The notes: generated by a model from the letters alone, not told the origin. A stretch of DNA of 64,000 nt from Paenibacillus mesophilus (GCF_005938385.1 NZ_VCRA01000001.1:606074-670073); one strand, 5' to 3'; positions 33,171 through 42,900 are shown, counted from the first letter of the stretch. Program-made: numbers and translations.

Positions 33171-33473
33171 CTACGACGGCTCGCGCCGGAACGTCTTGAA
33201 GGCGCTCCATAGCAGGAGACTTATCAAGTAAAGCCCCAAATAGCCGCCGAACGCCAAAAACCAGAAGCTGTCGAACAGCCGGTGCACCTCCGTAGAGTAG
33301 ACCGTATCGTGCCGACGGATGTCGAGCACCGCAAATGCGGAAAGAATGCCGAATCCGAATGCGCTTACGACCGCAGCAGCGTCAGCCAACAGCCCCAATT
33401 GCCCCGACAAACGGCGCAGCACGACAATAAGTACGGGTATCAGTATCGTGCCGGCGACGATCCATGCTTTCAT
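33171..33473 (-). CDS. Small membrane protein of unknown function
   Basis: The 100-residue protein has three hydrophobic segments: WIVAGTILIPVLIVVLRRLS, LLADAAAVVSAFGFGILSAF, and WFLAFGGYLGLYLISLLLW near the C-terminus. The loop between the second and third is polar (DIRRHDTVYSTEVHRLFD). The ATG at 33473 has GGAGG about 11 bases upstream, so the site is not ideal, and an earlier in-frame start at 33509 is possible. No family is recognised. Confidence 0.6.
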   Translation of the reverse strand: MKAWIVAGTILIPVLIVVLRRLSGQLGLLADAAAVVSAFGFGILSAFAVLDIRRHDTVYSTEVHRLFDSFWFLAFGGYLGLYLISLLLWSAFKTFRREPS

Positions 33474-33553
33474 CTTGTCCACCTGCCTCCATCGTTCTAT
33501 CCCAAGCATTGACAGAAGCCGGGCAAAGGATACGCGGAAGGGGTGGATACCTT

Positions 33554-34069
33554 TCAGGTATCGATTGAATATATATACCTCATTTGAACGAGCCGGGTCC
33601 CTCTTGTTATCGTTTTTTCGGCCCCATCCCTCCAGAACCCGAACCGCTCGTAGAAGTTCCGCGCGCGCTTGTTTTCCTCAAGCACCCATAAGGATACATT
33701 GGAATATCCGAGTTCTTTCAGCCGTTCCATTCCCCATCCGAGAAAGGCTTTGCCGTATCCTTTTCCCCAAACGTCTTCGATCATATAGATGCTCGAAATC
33801 TCGCCGTATGAAGCATCCAAATCGTCGTCGCGGCATTCCCCTACTACCAAAACACCGGCCGCCGCTTGATTCTCCATCAGTATGGCGATTTTCTCGCAGC
33901 CATTGCCCAACGTTTCCCGATAGTACGTTTCCCGGGTATCCGCAGTAACCCGCATCAAGTAATGATCCGGAATAATCCCTTTATAGGCGCTGCGATAAGC
34001 CTCCGAGTGTACGCGCCCCAAATCCCGGCAATCGCCCAGATCGGCCCATCGAATTACGAGTTGACCCAC
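33554..34069 (-). CDS. GNAT-family N-acetyltransferase
   Basis: The ~171-residue protein starts VGQLVIRWADLGDCRDLGRV, a typical GNAT beginning, and has motif A with acetyl-CoA binding in VWGKGYGKAFLGWGMERLKE, then LGYSNVSLWVLEENKRARNF and YERFGFW. It acetylates an amine in a small molecule or protein. The GTG at 34069 has GGGAGGG 6 bases upstream; an in-frame GTG at 34105 is weaker. Substrate unknown. Confidence 0.84.
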   Translation of the reverse strand: MGQLVIRWADLGDCRDLGRVHSEAYRSAYKGIIPDHYLMRVTADTRETYYRETLGNGCEKIAILMENQAAAGVLVVGECRDDDLDASYGEISSIYMIEDVWGKGYGKAFLGWGMERLKELGYSNVSLWVLEENKRARNFYERFGFWRDGAEKTITRGTRLVQMRYIYSIDT

Positions 34070-34239
34070 TGGCAGCCCTCCCTCGTCATAAAATATTGCA
34101 TTCACCTACTTTCCAGCTAAGTGGGAACCCTACTACTGCGAGCATAACTCTTTTTTGCGCCTTCGTCGAATGCTATGATGGAGATGGAAAATCCCGGATC
34201 GGACGGACGGGAAAGGTAACGAAAGGAAAGGGACCGCCA

Positions 34240-35499
34240 TTGAACAAGCCCATACGCCTTTATTACATTAGCTTTGTCCTCTACGCCGCCGTAATCGGCC
34301 TCCTCCTATGGATGGCATCGGCGAATACAGTGCCAGACATCTACAAAGGCACGCCGGCGGACCCTGCAACGTTTATGACTGCCGAGCAGTTAAAAATGAG
34401 CGAAGTATATTCCGCCCAGCGCAACTGGCTGTTCTTCGTGTCGTATCCGTGGGAATGGGGCATCTATATCGTGCTGCTGTTCGGCGGATTTGCCAAGCGC
34501 TGGGAGGAGAAGCTGGAGCATACCCGCCTTCCTTTTGCGGGACGCCTTGCCGCCATCGTTATACTCATTAACGCGATTGCTTTCGTCGTGCGGCTGCCGC
34601 TCCGGTTTACCGGTTACACACTTTCGCGCAGCAACGGCATCTCCACCCAACCGTTCGCGGGATGGCTGCGCGACAAGCTCGTCGCCTTCGGCATCGATAC
34701 GCTTATGATGCTCGTCGTCGCAGCAGTAGCTTATTGGTTCATCCGCAAGGGAGGCCGCTGGTGGCTGAAGCTGTGGCTGCTGTCCATCCCGTTTACGCTG
34801 TTTCTGATGTACATTCAACCTGTCGTGATCGATCCGCTGTACAATCGGTTTTCCCCGCTGTCCGATTCCGCGCTCGCGCAAAAGATCGAGCGTTTGGCCG
34901 CCGATGCCGGCATTCCGACGGAGCGAGTGTTCGAGGTCGACATGTCCACGAAGACGAACGCGCTGAACGCTTACGTCGACGGAATCGGCCCCAGCCTGCG
35001 GATCGTCATTTGGGATACGACGCTGAAACGGTTGAACGACGACGAGATTATGATGATCGTGGCGCATGAGATCGGGCATTATAAGATGCACCACCTGGAA
35101 TGGAGCGTGCTGGGAGCGGTGGGCGGCTCTTTGGCGATGCTATGGCTCGGAAGTATAATAATTCGCATCATCATCCGCACCTGGGGGCATAGGTGGGGGA
35201 TCCGGCAGATCGGTCAGGCAGCCTCTCTTCCGCTTATTCTGCTGCTGCTGTCGGTGCTCTCCTTCGTCTCGCTGCCGTTCTCGAATGCGGTATCCCGGCA
35301 GGCCGAGAGCGCGGCGGACCGCTATGCCGAGCAGCTGATCGGCCGATCCGCCAGTGCGGTCAGCATGCAGCAGATGCTGTCGGTGGCGACGCTTGACGAG
35401 GTGAACCCGCCGTGGTTCGTCCGGCTGTTCCGCTCCACTCATCCAAGCGCCATGGAAAGGATCGTCGATGCTGAAGCTTTCGAGAACAGAAGCAGGTAA
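34240..35499 (+). CDS. M48-family membrane metalloprotease (Ste24-like)
   Basis: The ~419-residue protein has about five membrane segments and the zinc site VAHEIGHYKMHH (HExxH with the catalytic Glu), with a third ligand Glu in QAESAADRYAEQL further on. The layout follows CAAX-protease-like Ste24 members in bacteria, which take part in membrane-protein quality control. The start is TTG at 34240 with AAAGGGA about 7 bases upstream; no ATG in the upstream frame has a site. Its end overlaps the next gene by 32 bases. Confidence 0.85.
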   Translation: MNKPIRLYYISFVLYAAVIGLLLWMASANTVPDIYKGTPADPATFMTAEQLKMSEVYSAQRNWLFFVSYPWEWGIYIVLLFGGFAKRWEEKLEHTRLPFAGRLAAIVILINAIAFVVRLPLRFTGYTLSRSNGISTQPFAGWLRDKLVAFGIDTLMMLVVAAVAYWFIRKGGRWWLKLWLLSIPFTLFLMYIQPVVIDPLYNRFSPLSDSALAQKIERLAADAGIPTERVFEVDMSTKTNALNAYVDGIGPSLRIVIWDTTLKRLNDDEIMMIVAHEIGHYKMHHLEWSVLGAVGGSLAMLWLGSIIIRIIIRTWGHRWGIRQIGQAASLPLILLLLSVLSFVSLPFSNAVSRQAESAADRYAEQLIGRSASAVSMQQMLSVATLDEVNPPWFVRLFRSTHPSAMERIVDAEAFENRSR

Positions 35500-36184
35500 A
35501 GCGGCCATCTTCGCCGCGGCGGGAGTTTATACGTCGCCTACGTTTATGGAGGATATTCTCGCGGCTGCCGTTCAGCTGCTGGAACACAATACCCGGCTGC
35601 AGGTCGCGCGCTCGGGGCTGTCGTTCCCATATGGAGATTGGAGCTGCGGTCTTCTCAAGCAAATCCGCCAAGTTCGCCGGGATATGTCGATAAGGCGCGG
35701 AGCATTCGAGCGGTCGATCGGCGGCCGCAGCCTGATCGGGTCGTTCGGCGACTTGAGCGGCGTCGATGCGCTGCTCCTGATCGGCCATAGCGGAGGCGGC
35801 GTCGCGGCCGTACATGCGGCATCGCTGCTCGGGGCGCGGCTGCCCGGGCTCGACGTGCACATCGTGCAGATCGGCTGCCCGCGCTCTGCCGTTCCACCGG
35901 AGCTTCAGGCCCGGGTCCGCTACCTATATGCCGTCCATCCCGCGACCGGGGCCGCGAAAGATCCGATCTGCCGCATCGGCAGCTGGGGAGGCTGGGAGAG
36001 AAGCGGGCTTGGCGTCCCGCGCTGGAATCCGCTGAAGCTCGCTCCGGGACTACGGGCGCCCGTTCCGATTATCGGCGGGCATGCCGACTATTTCCGCGAT
36101 CGCCCCCCGTTTCGGAACGAGGACGGCCGCACGAATCTGGAGCTCGTGAACGAGCTGCTTCTGGCGGGACTTATAGACATATAA
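35468..36184 (+). CDS. Alpha/beta-hydrolase (lipase-like)
   Basis: The 238-residue protein contains the nucleophile elbow LIGHSGGGVAAVHAASLLG (GxSxG) and a GGHADYF segment near the C-terminus that could hold the catalytic His. The N-terminal part has no signal peptide. The ATG at 35468 has AAAGG 7 bases upstream and lies inside the end of the M48 protease gene, so the two are translationally linked. The 3' end overlaps the convergent PEP/pyruvate-binding gene by 14 bases. Substrate unknown. Confidence 0.75.
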   Translation: MLKLSRTEAGKAAIFAAAGVYTSPTFMEDILAAAVQLLEHNTRLQVARSGLSFPYGDWSCGLLKQIRQVRRDMSIRRGAFERSIGGRSLIGSFGDLSGVDALLLIGHSGGGVAAVHAASLLGARLPGLDVHIVQIGCPRSAVPPELQARVRYLYAVHPATGAAKDPICRIGSWGGWERSGLGVPRWNPLKLAPGLRAPVPIIGGHADYFRDRPPFRNEDGRTNLELVNELLLAGLIDI

Positions 36185-38714
36185 GCCGCTGCGTCACTAT
36201 GTCCGAGAACAGCTCCATGCCGTCCGTTTTGGCAATATGGATCACGTCCGACAGCTGTTCGTTGTTCGGGAACATCAGCAGGTTCGGCCGTTCCAGCACG
36301 CGGGCAGGCTGAAACTTCACGTCGTCCCGCCCATCGAAAATAGCCGCGTAAAAGATCCCCGACTCCACAAGATCTTGAAAAAAGTGGCTGCCGTAAGACA
36401 GCTCCGGCATAAATCCCGCCTCGACCGACGACACCTCGCATATGACGGACATGTTGCTAAGCTCCGAGAAACGTATGGGGACCCCGAGCGAAGGCGTAGT
36501 CGTCCCCCATCGGCCCGGGCCGATCAGCATCACCTGCTTCCCTTTCAGAGCCGCATTGATCACGCCGATCTGTCGGGCTACCGCATATTTCCCTTGCTCG
36601 GTGCACGCCAAATAGGGCTCGGGGCGGACATAGACGACATAGTCGATAGGAAGCCGCACATTACCTCCCATAAAATTCCCTTTAATCTCGAAGAAAAGAT
36701 TCCGCTCCCGATCCGCCGTCGGCATCTCGACGGACTTGCCCAAGCCCCGCGTCTGCAGCGGACGGCATTGCAGCAAATTGACCTTAAACTGGTCGTCCTT
36801 CGTAAAATTCGCCGTAAACTCAATATCGACCGGATAATCGTAAACGCGGGACAGCAGCGCCAGCATATCCCGCATCAGTCCCGGGAATTCGGAATGCTTG
36901 AGCAGCTTCTGAAAATCAAGCAGGTGCGGCGCACTGCGGTCCGAATAGCCGAGCTCGCGCAAACGCTGCATCGTTTCATAGTCTTGCGTAGCGAACAGCT
37001 CTTTGTCCGCCTTCAAGTCAACGGCCAGGACGTCCTCCAGCCGTCTGCTCGTCAGCGCGTTTTCTTTCAGGGAAAGAACATCGACGTCGTGCTGCGAATA
37101 TTTCCGGTAATCTTCCGCGTGCATGAGCGGACTGCGCTGCGGGTTGTCCAAGCTAACGATCTTCACGTAATCTCCGACCGTGCGGTCCACCGCCCTCGTG
37201 CCGAGCCCGAACACGAGCCGAAGCATGCCCGCGTCCATATCGATGCTTTTGTCCCATACGTACAGATTGGAGGAGTTTCCCACACCGGCAAGATGAGGAA
37301 AAAAATGATCGTCATAATGGTCCCCGGATACGCGCTGCACCAAAATGGCCATCTGCTCGTCCCGCTCGAACAGCCCCCGGTTCATCCGGTATTGCAGCGC
37401 ATCTTCGTTCATCGTGCTGGCGTACACGGTGCGGATCGCCTGCTCCAGCGCCTCGAATCGTTCTTCCGGCGTGCCCTGATTGGCGCAGAAGACGCTCTCG
37501 TATTTGCCCGCAAAGGCGTTGCCGAAATTGTCCTCGAGCAAAGAGCTGGAGCGGACGATAATCGGCGATTGACCGAAATATTCGAGCATTTGCATCAATT
37601 TCTCCCGGATCTTCTCCGGAAATTTGCCGCGAAGCAAGTTTTCCTTCAGCTCCGGCGCGTGGCGGAAATAGCCCTCCGGCGTTCTCTGCTTCGTCCGCAG
37701 CTTCCACCAGCCGTTCTGCACGATGTACGTATAATACACGTCCGTCCCCAGGTAGAACGAATCGTGGGGCTCCATATAGGGGGTGAACCGGTCCCCCCCT
37801 TCCCGCTCCAGCACTTTCCTCGCGACGAGCATCCCGACGCTTTTGCCGCCGATAAAGCCTGTTCCGATCTCGCGCGAGGCGATCGCCAATATATCCTCCA
37901 ACGTAAAATAACGGTCGCAAAGCTCCGACATTCTCGATTCGGGACCGATCATCATCGACATGAGCAGCCGTTTCGTCTCCTCCCGCTTCTCGGGTGCGAG
38001 CGCCAGCGCCTCCGTCGCCTTCTGGAACAAAATATCCCAATAGTCGAGCCGTTCCCCGCCGCGCTGAATGCTGGAGAAAAGCTCGGCCGTCTCCGTGCTG
38101 GCCGTAATGCAAACCGCCTCCTCGCCGCGGATCAGATGCGGAAAAAACATCGTAGGCGAATAGCGGTTCCATACTTTGAGCGGATGAACGTAATAGCTGC
38201 CATCGACCTGGTACAGTTCGAGCAGCAGCTGCGTCGTTTCGCGAATACTGGCGATCGTGCCGTACGTATGCGCGTTGCGGATGATCGCAAAATAGGCGAC
38301 GGTGTCCAGCTCGTACAGAAAAGGGCACGCCACCTTGAAAAAATTGCCGATCATCAAATCGGAATGCCAATGCTGCAGCAAATCCGTCAAGCTGTCGAAC
38401 ACGTAAAACGCCTTCCGGCCTTCCTGCTCGATCAACGTGTGCACCGCCGTAGCGAAGCTTTCGAACCCTTTCTCCGCCTCGACCCGGTATGTCGCGTCGG
38501 CATCTCCGTCCTCCAGAAGCGGCTCATGATCGCCGAACCGGACATAGACGAGCTTCCTGTCGTCCCGCTTCGACTGTTCGGCGAACCGCTCCACCATCCG
38601 TTTATAATCCGCTACGGTGTCGACCTGCCATACGACATTGTCGCCGAGTCTCAGCTTGTCGATCGCCTGATCGATGCCGGGCATCCCCGTGCTTGCCTTA
38701 TCCCGAATATTCAT
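36171..38714 (-). CDS. PEP/pyruvate-binding domain protein (PPDK N-terminal-like)
   Basis: The 847-residue protein has an N-terminal ~200-residue region (GMPGIDQAIDKLRLGDNVVW) that resembles the RecA/KaiC-like fold but lacks a Walker A loop, followed by the pyruvate phosphate dikinase/PEP synthase ATP-binding domain. Visible motifs are GTGFIGGKSVGMLVARKVLE, IIVRSSSLLEDNFGNAFAGK (the ATP-binding signature), and IDIEFTANF-like VDIEFTANFTKDD near residue 650. The catalytic His and PEP-binding C-terminal domains of true PPS are absent, so it is an ATP-binding half-enzyme. Role unknown; it could be a regulatory or phosphotransfer partner. Confidence 0.78.
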   Translation of the reverse strand: MNIRDKASTGMPGIDQAIDKLRLGDNVVWQVDTVADYKRMVERFAEQSKRDDRKLVYVRFGDHEPLLEDGDADATYRVEAEKGFESFATAVHTLIEQEGRKAFYVFDSLTDLLQHWHSDLMIGNFFKVACPFLYELDTVAYFAIIRNAHTYGTIASIRETTQLLLELYQVDGSYYVHPLKVWNRYSPTMFFPHLIRGEEAVCITASTETAELFSSIQRGGERLDYWDILFQKATEALALAPEKREETKRLLMSMMIGPESRMSELCDRYFTLEDILAIASREIGTGFIGGKSVGMLVARKVLEREGGDRFTPYMEPHDSFYLGTDVYYTYIVQNGWWKLRTKQRTPEGYFRHAPELKENLLRGKFPEKIREKLMQMLEYFGQSPIIVRSSSLLEDNFGNAFAGKYESVFCANQGTPEERFEALEQAIRTVYASTMNEDALQYRMNRGLFERDEQMAILVQRVSGDHYDDHFFPHLAGVGNSSNLYVWDKSIDMDAGMLRLVFGLGTRAVDRTVGDYVKIVSLDNPQRSPLMHAEDYRKYSQHDVDVLSLKENALTSRRLEDVLAVDLKADKELFATQDYETMQRLRELGYSDRSAPHLLDFQKLLKHSEFPGLMRDMLALLSRVYDYPVDIEFTANFTKDDQFKVNLLQCRPLQTRGLGKSVEMPTADRERNLFFEIKGNFMGGNVRLPIDYVVYVRPEPYLACTEQGKYAVARQIGVINAALKGKQVMLIGPGRWGTTTPSLGVPIRFSELSNMSVICEVSSVEAGFMPELSYGSHFFQDLVESGIFYAAIFDGRDDVKFQPARVLERPNLLMFPNNEQLSDVIHIAKTDGMELFSDIVTQRLICL

Positions 38715-38860
38715 CCGAGTCCGCTCCTTCGCTTCGTTTTATGATACCTCTATCATAAAACATTTCCGCTTCCCTTCACCACTCCATGCGATCGCGGGAA
38801 GGCTAGGAGTTTTTGCATTTCGATCAATCAGATGCTGCGATTCCGCTGCCAACGTACAAC

Positions 38861-38890
38861 AAAAAGAGCCTCTTTATCGCAAAGAGGCCC
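38861..38890 (-). terminator. Rho-independent terminator of the DUF-type membrane protein gene
   Basis: An 8-bp stem (GCCTCTTT with AAAGAGGC, loop ATCGC) is followed on the minus strand by TCTTTTTG, 30 bp past the stop codon at 38919. Confidence 0.75.
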
Positions 38891-38918
38891 GTTGCCCATC
38901 CCATTCAGCCGACCGCCC

Positions 38919-39497
38919 TCACAGGCTCATCGTACCGCCTGCTTCGGATTTGGCCGAAGCGTTATTCAGCTTTTCCGCCCAGATGCAATACCCCATCCCC
39001 ACATAGGCCAATCCCCAGAAAAAGGCGAACCATTTGTTATCCTCGACGGGAAGAAATGCGCCTAAGATCATTAGCACAAGCAAACCCGCCACCCATCTGG
39101 GAAACACTTTCGCACGGAATGTAAGAATAGCGAATACCAGCGTGCCCCCCATGAATCCGATCATGTTGATCATCCGGGAAACAGTAATGAGCACACCTTC
39201 CGGATTCGTTGCGGGATCGCCCGAAGCGAACGCGGACCATACCATCGCCGTCGTGATGATATTGCCGATAATGATCGCGAGCGTAGTGACGAAGCCGGTC
39301 ACCCCAGTTTCCCGCGATTGTACCATATAGGTGGCGATCGTTCCGACCGACATCAGGACGCAGGCGATAAGCCCGAACGTCAGCTCCTGCACGCTGTCCG
39401 TCCCCCAAATGATCGAGGTCGGCGTCATTCCGATCCGCGCGATCCCCGCCAGCAAACAAATCATGCCGAGCGCCTTCACCACTTGCTTCTCGTTCAT
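38919..39497 (-). CDS. Membrane protein of unknown function
   Basis: The ~192-residue protein has six hydrophobic segments, including ALGMICLLAGIARIGMTPTS, LTFGLIACVLMSVGTIATYM, FVTTLAIIIGNIITTAMVWS and WFAFFWGLAYVGMGYCIWA. No known transporter motif is seen. The ATG at 39497 has GGAGG 9 bases upstream; two earlier ATG codons overlap that site. It is divergent from the histidine kinase gene 220 bp away. It could be a sensor partner or transporter, but nothing indicates which. Confidence 0.65.
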   Translation of the reverse strand: MNEKQVVKALGMICLLAGIARIGMTPTSIIWGTDSVQELTFGLIACVLMSVGTIATYMVQSRETGVTGFVTTLAIIIGNIITTAMVWSAFASGDPATNPEGVLITVSRMINMIGFMGGTLVFAILTFRAKVFPRWVAGLLVLMILGAFLPVEDNKWFAFFWGLAYVGMGYCIWAEKLNNASAKSEAGGTMSL

Positions 39498-39717
39498 TCC
39501 CATCATCCTCCACAACTGAATTAAACCGCTGCATTTATCGTAAAGGAAAGGAAATTCCCGGCAACAGAGAACGGATTCCCGGCTGCACGGGAACTTTCGG
39601 CGCTTTTTCTCGGGAAGTCCGGGAACGGATTCGGGAAATATGTCCCGCCCTATGTTCAGCATGCGGGGAAGAAAGCTATAATAATGGGAAATAAGCGATA
39701 GGAAGGCGGACCAGAGC

Positions 39718-41871
39718 ATGATGCCGGAAACTCCGAACAGGCGCGGCCCGGACGTCCGCAACGCCGGTCAGGCGGACTGGAGATTGATAGGCCTGCAGTC
39801 GTTTGTCGTCGTTTTCGTCCTGATTACGATGGTCATGTATGTTGGCAGCATTCCCGATTACTATGTGAACCTGACAGCAACGTGCATCACGGACGGCTGC
39901 GGGAAATCGGTCCCGGCGATGCCCTTGCCCGCGAACGGGCTATCGTTGTCTACGTATGCCGTATTGTTCGTGCTGATCGACGTATGCTTTACGCTCGTCT
40001 ATTATTTGTCGGCCGTTATATTGCTGTGGAAAGGATTCCGGGAACGCGTCGGTCTGCTCGCCGCTCTGGCCATGGTCGCATTCGGCACCTCGTTCCCTTC
40101 CTTGACCGTCGTCGCATCCGTTGGGACTGGCTTTGCCCATAGCTGGTTCATGTTCGTGTCCATGCTCGGCTGGATCACGATATCGCTGTTTTTCTTCGTT
40201 TTTCCCGACGGAAGGTTCGTGCCCGGCTGGTCGCGGCTTTTTTTCGCCGGAATCGTTGTAGTCGATGTCCTCAACCTGCTATACGGAGGGCGTATGTGGG
40301 AGCCGCTTCATATCCCGGCCTATGTTCAACTGGCATGGTACGTATCGTCGACGGCCATTCTCATCTACTCGCAAATTTACCGGTTCCGCAAATCGTCCTC
40401 GCCGGCGGAGCGGCAGCAGACAAAATGGGTCGTGTACGGGGTCTCGATCGGTTTTATCGGGTTCAGCGGCATGAGCTTCTTGTTCGACCCGAAGTTTCAT
40501 GACGGTACGGCGATTACTTACGTCTATTTGAACGCGCTGCTCAACTTGGCCTTGACGGCCATACCGGTGACTCTCACGCTCGCCGTTTTGCGGAGAAGAC
40601 TGTGGGACATCGATCCGCTCGTCAATCGGACGCTCGTCTATGCCGCATTAAGCGTCTCCGTCGTGCTGCTGTATACGGCCGCCGTGCTGTATTTGGGCCG
40701 GTTGTTCCGGACCGGCGACAGTTTTATCGTTTCGCTGCTAGCCACGGCGGTCGTTGCCGTCGCTTTCGCTCCGTTGAAGGAATGGCTGCAGCGTCATATT
40801 AACCGGCTGATGAAAGGCAGACACGACGATCCTTACGCCGTGCTGATCGAGCTCGGCAACCATCTGATCCGTCCGCTGCCGCCGGATGCGATGCTCGATG
40901 CGGTCGTACGGACGGTCAAAACGGCGCTGCGCCTTCCTTATACGGGAATATCCATCGGCGTGGGCAGCCACGATACGATGGTCGCCTCCGATGGGGAGCC
41001 GGCTGACGATCCGCATACGTTTCCGATCATTCATCGGGGCGAGCAGGTCGGAACGCTCTATTTGGCAAGCCGCTCGCCCGGGGAAGCGTTCTCGTCCGAG
41101 GACGGCAAATTGCTCGACGTCTTGCTGCGGCAAGCCGGTCCGATCGTGGAGAACGTCAACATGACGCTCGGCATGAAGCTGCTCGTCCAAGATTTGCAGG
41201 AGTCGCGGGAGAAGCTTATATTGGCCCGGGAAGAGGAACGCCGGCAAATACGCAACAATTTGCACGACGATCTCGCCCCGAGGCTGGCGGCGCTTGCCCT
41301 GAACGCGGCAACGGCGCAAAAATACGTCGAAAAGCAGCCGGCCGCGGCGATTGAAATGCTGGCCGAGCTGAGACAGGTCATCCGTTCGACCGTCGAGGAA
41401 ATCCGCACGCTCGTTCACGAATTGCGTCCGCCCGCCCTGGATGAGCTGGGGCTTGCGGGCGCTATCGAAGCGAAAATCGCCGAGCTTAACAAGCCTGCCC
41501 TGGCACTTGCCGGCGATCCAGCGGCCGACGCCCTCTTCATCCGGTTCCATACGCCGACGCCGCTTCCGGCCGTGCCTGCAGCCGTAGAGGTAGCCGTCTA
41601 CCGGATCGTGACCGAGTCTCTCGCAAATGTTATCAAGCATGCCAAGGCAACTTCGTGCACGGTGCAGCTGGACATTTCTCCGTCCAAGGAGCTCGTTATC
41701 GACATAACGGATAACGGCGGCGGCATCCATACCAGGACCAAAGCCTCGGGAGACAAAGGTGGCATCGGCCTCACTTCCATTCGGGAACGGGCGGCCGAGC
41801 TCGGCGGCCAATGTACGATCGAGCGAATGGAGAAGGGCGGTACGCGAGTTTCGGCCATCATTCCCCTGTAA
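39718..41871 (+). CDS. Membrane sensor histidine kinase (NarX/LiaS type)
   Basis: The 717-residue protein has about six N-terminal membrane helices (to residue ~290), a GAF-like region (~350-480), a HisKA_3 dimerisation and phosphoacceptor segment (EEERRQIRNNLHDDLAPRLA, the His in LHDDL), and a C-terminal HATPase_c domain (NVIKHAKATSCTV, DNGGGI, GIGLTSIRERAAELGG). The N-terminal layout and HisKA_3 type pair it with a NarL-family regulator, present downstream at 42221. Stimulus unknown; the many membrane helices suggest it senses something in or near the membrane. Confidence 0.85.
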   Translation: MMPETPNRRGPDVRNAGQADWRLIGLQSFVVVFVLITMVMYVGSIPDYYVNLTATCITDGCGKSVPAMPLPANGLSLSTYAVLFVLIDVCFTLVYYLSAVILLWKGFRERVGLLAALAMVAFGTSFPSLTVVASVGTGFAHSWFMFVSMLGWITISLFFFVFPDGRFVPGWSRLFFAGIVVVDVLNLLYGGRMWEPLHIPAYVQLAWYVSSTAILIYSQIYRFRKSSSPAERQQTKWVVYGVSIGFIGFSGMSFLFDPKFHDGTAITYVYLNALLNLALTAIPVTLTLAVLRRRLWDIDPLVNRTLVYAALSVSVVLLYTAAVLYLGRLFRTGDSFIVSLLATAVVAVAFAPLKEWLQRHINRLMKGRHDDPYAVLIELGNHLIRPLPPDAMLDAVVRTVKTALRLPYTGISIGVGSHDTMVASDGEPADDPHTFPIIHRGEQVGTLYLASRSPGEAFSSEDGKLLDVLLRQAGPIVENVNMTLGMKLLVQDLQESREKLILAREEERRQIRNNLHDDLAPRLAALALNAATAQKYVEKQPAAAIEMLAELRQVIRSTVEEIRTLVHELRPPALDELGLAGAIEAKIAELNKPALALAGDPAADALFIRFHTPTPLPAVPAAVEVAVYRIVTESLANVIKHAKATSCTVQLDISPSKELVIDITDNGGGIHTRTKASGDKGGIGLTSIRERAAELGGQCTIERMEKGGTRVSAIIPL

Positions 41872-41929
41872 GAAAAGCTTCTAATCGAAGCCTTTTCCAC
41901 GATGAATGACCCTGCGTAAGAGGTAGCTA

Positions 41930-42023
41930 TTCTTAGTACAGAAACTTACAATTCGCTTTAACGGGGCATTGCTTCGCAGCTGTATCACTTTAGCGAACTT
42001 AAATTTTCTGTATCGATAAGAAA
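41930..42023 (+). repeat. Palindromic element copy 1 (between kinase and regulator)
   Basis: A ~94-bp imperfect inverted repeat: TTCTTAGTACAGAAA, TTCGCTTTAACG on the left and TTTAGCGAACTTAA, TTTCTGTATCGATAAGAA on the right. Copy 2 at 42138 has the same arms. The sequence is unrelated to the flanking genes. It lies in the 349-bp space between kinase and regulator genes and could be a mobile palindromic element or an mRNA-processing hairpin. Confidence 0.6.
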
Positions 42024-42137
42024 AACGTCTATCGACGTACTTCAAGGATGAGCGACCGCCTCTCTCACCCCAAAAAGTGACGCTATCCTTCGAAGGTTGC
42101 ACCGGGTACTTTTCGGGGACCCGAATTCCGGAAGTTT

Positions 42138-42208
42138 TTCTTGGTAAAGAAAGTCTTACTTCGCTTTAACGCTTCAGCGAAGTTAATCTTTCTTTATCGT
42201 TAAGAAAG
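42138..42208 (+). repeat. Palindromic element copy 2 (leader of the response regulator gene)
   Basis: A ~71-bp inverted repeat with arms of about 28 bp (TTCTTGGTAAAGAAAG, CTTACTTCGCT with AGCGAAGTTAA and CTTTCTTTATCGTTAAGAA) and a TTAACGCTTC loop. It ends right at the ribosome site AAAGGAG of the response regulator gene (42205-42211), so the hairpin could affect translation. Confidence 0.65.
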
Positions 42209-42220
42209 GAGCGCTGCCAG

Positions 42221-42865
42221 ATGAGGATCATTATCGCGGACGACCATCCCCTGTTTCGTAAAGGGGTGCGAAATTTGCTTGGAACGACGGACGATCTGGA
42301 TGTAGTGGGAGAAGCTTCGTCCGGAGACGAGGCGCTGGAGCTGGCCGGAACGATGCAGCCGGATTTGGTGCTGATGGATATCCGCATGCCCGGACTGAAC
42401 GGAATCGAAGTTACGAGGCTGATCAAGGAGCGCTACCCGCGAATCGAAGTGCTCGTCCTGACCATGTTCCGGGACGATCAATCCGTCTTTACCGCCATGC
42501 GCGCCGGTGCGAAAGGATATGTGCTCAAAGACGCGGACGAGGACGAGCTGCTCCAGTCGATCCGGATGGTAGGCGGCGGACGGGCCGTGTTCAGCTCGGA
42601 TATCGCGGAACGGATGATCCATTATTTCTCCGAGCGTACCCCTTCGGCGGATACTGCGGCGCATCCGGTCTTGTCCGAGCTGACGAAGCGGGAGCTGGAA
42701 ATATTGGAGCGGATCGCCGAGGGCGACACCAACGCGCAAATCAGTGCACGGCTGCACATCAGCGTCAAAACCGTGGCCAACAACGTATCCAATTTGCTGA
42801 ACAAGCTGCAGGTAGCCGACCGGAATGAAGCGAGGAAATGGCTGCAGCGAACGAAGGACGATTAG
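42221..42865 (+). CDS. NarL-family response regulator
   Basis: The 214-residue protein has a receiver domain (residues 1-120: IIADDHPLFRKGVRNLL with the acidic pocket DD, phosphoacceptor Asp in LVLMDIRMPGLNGIE, and Lys in GYVLKDADED) and a LuxR-type helix-turn-helix (LTKRELEILERIAEGDTNAQ, then RLHISVKTVANNVSNLLNKL). It is the cognate partner of the kinase at 39718. AAAGGAG lies about 9 bases before the ATG, just after a hairpin. Confidence 0.9.
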   Translation: MRIIIADDHPLFRKGVRNLLGTTDDLDVVGEASSGDEALELAGTMQPDLVLMDIRMPGLNGIEVTRLIKERYPRIEVLVLTMFRDDQSVFTAMRAGAKGYVLKDADEDELLQSIRMVGGGRAVFSSDIAERMIHYFSERTPSADTAAHPVLSELTKRELEILERIAEGDTNAQISARLHISVKTVANNVSNLLNKLQVADRNEARKWLQRTKDD

Positions 42866-42900
42866 AAGAGGGGCTCCAACCCATTTCGGTCTTCCCCGCG

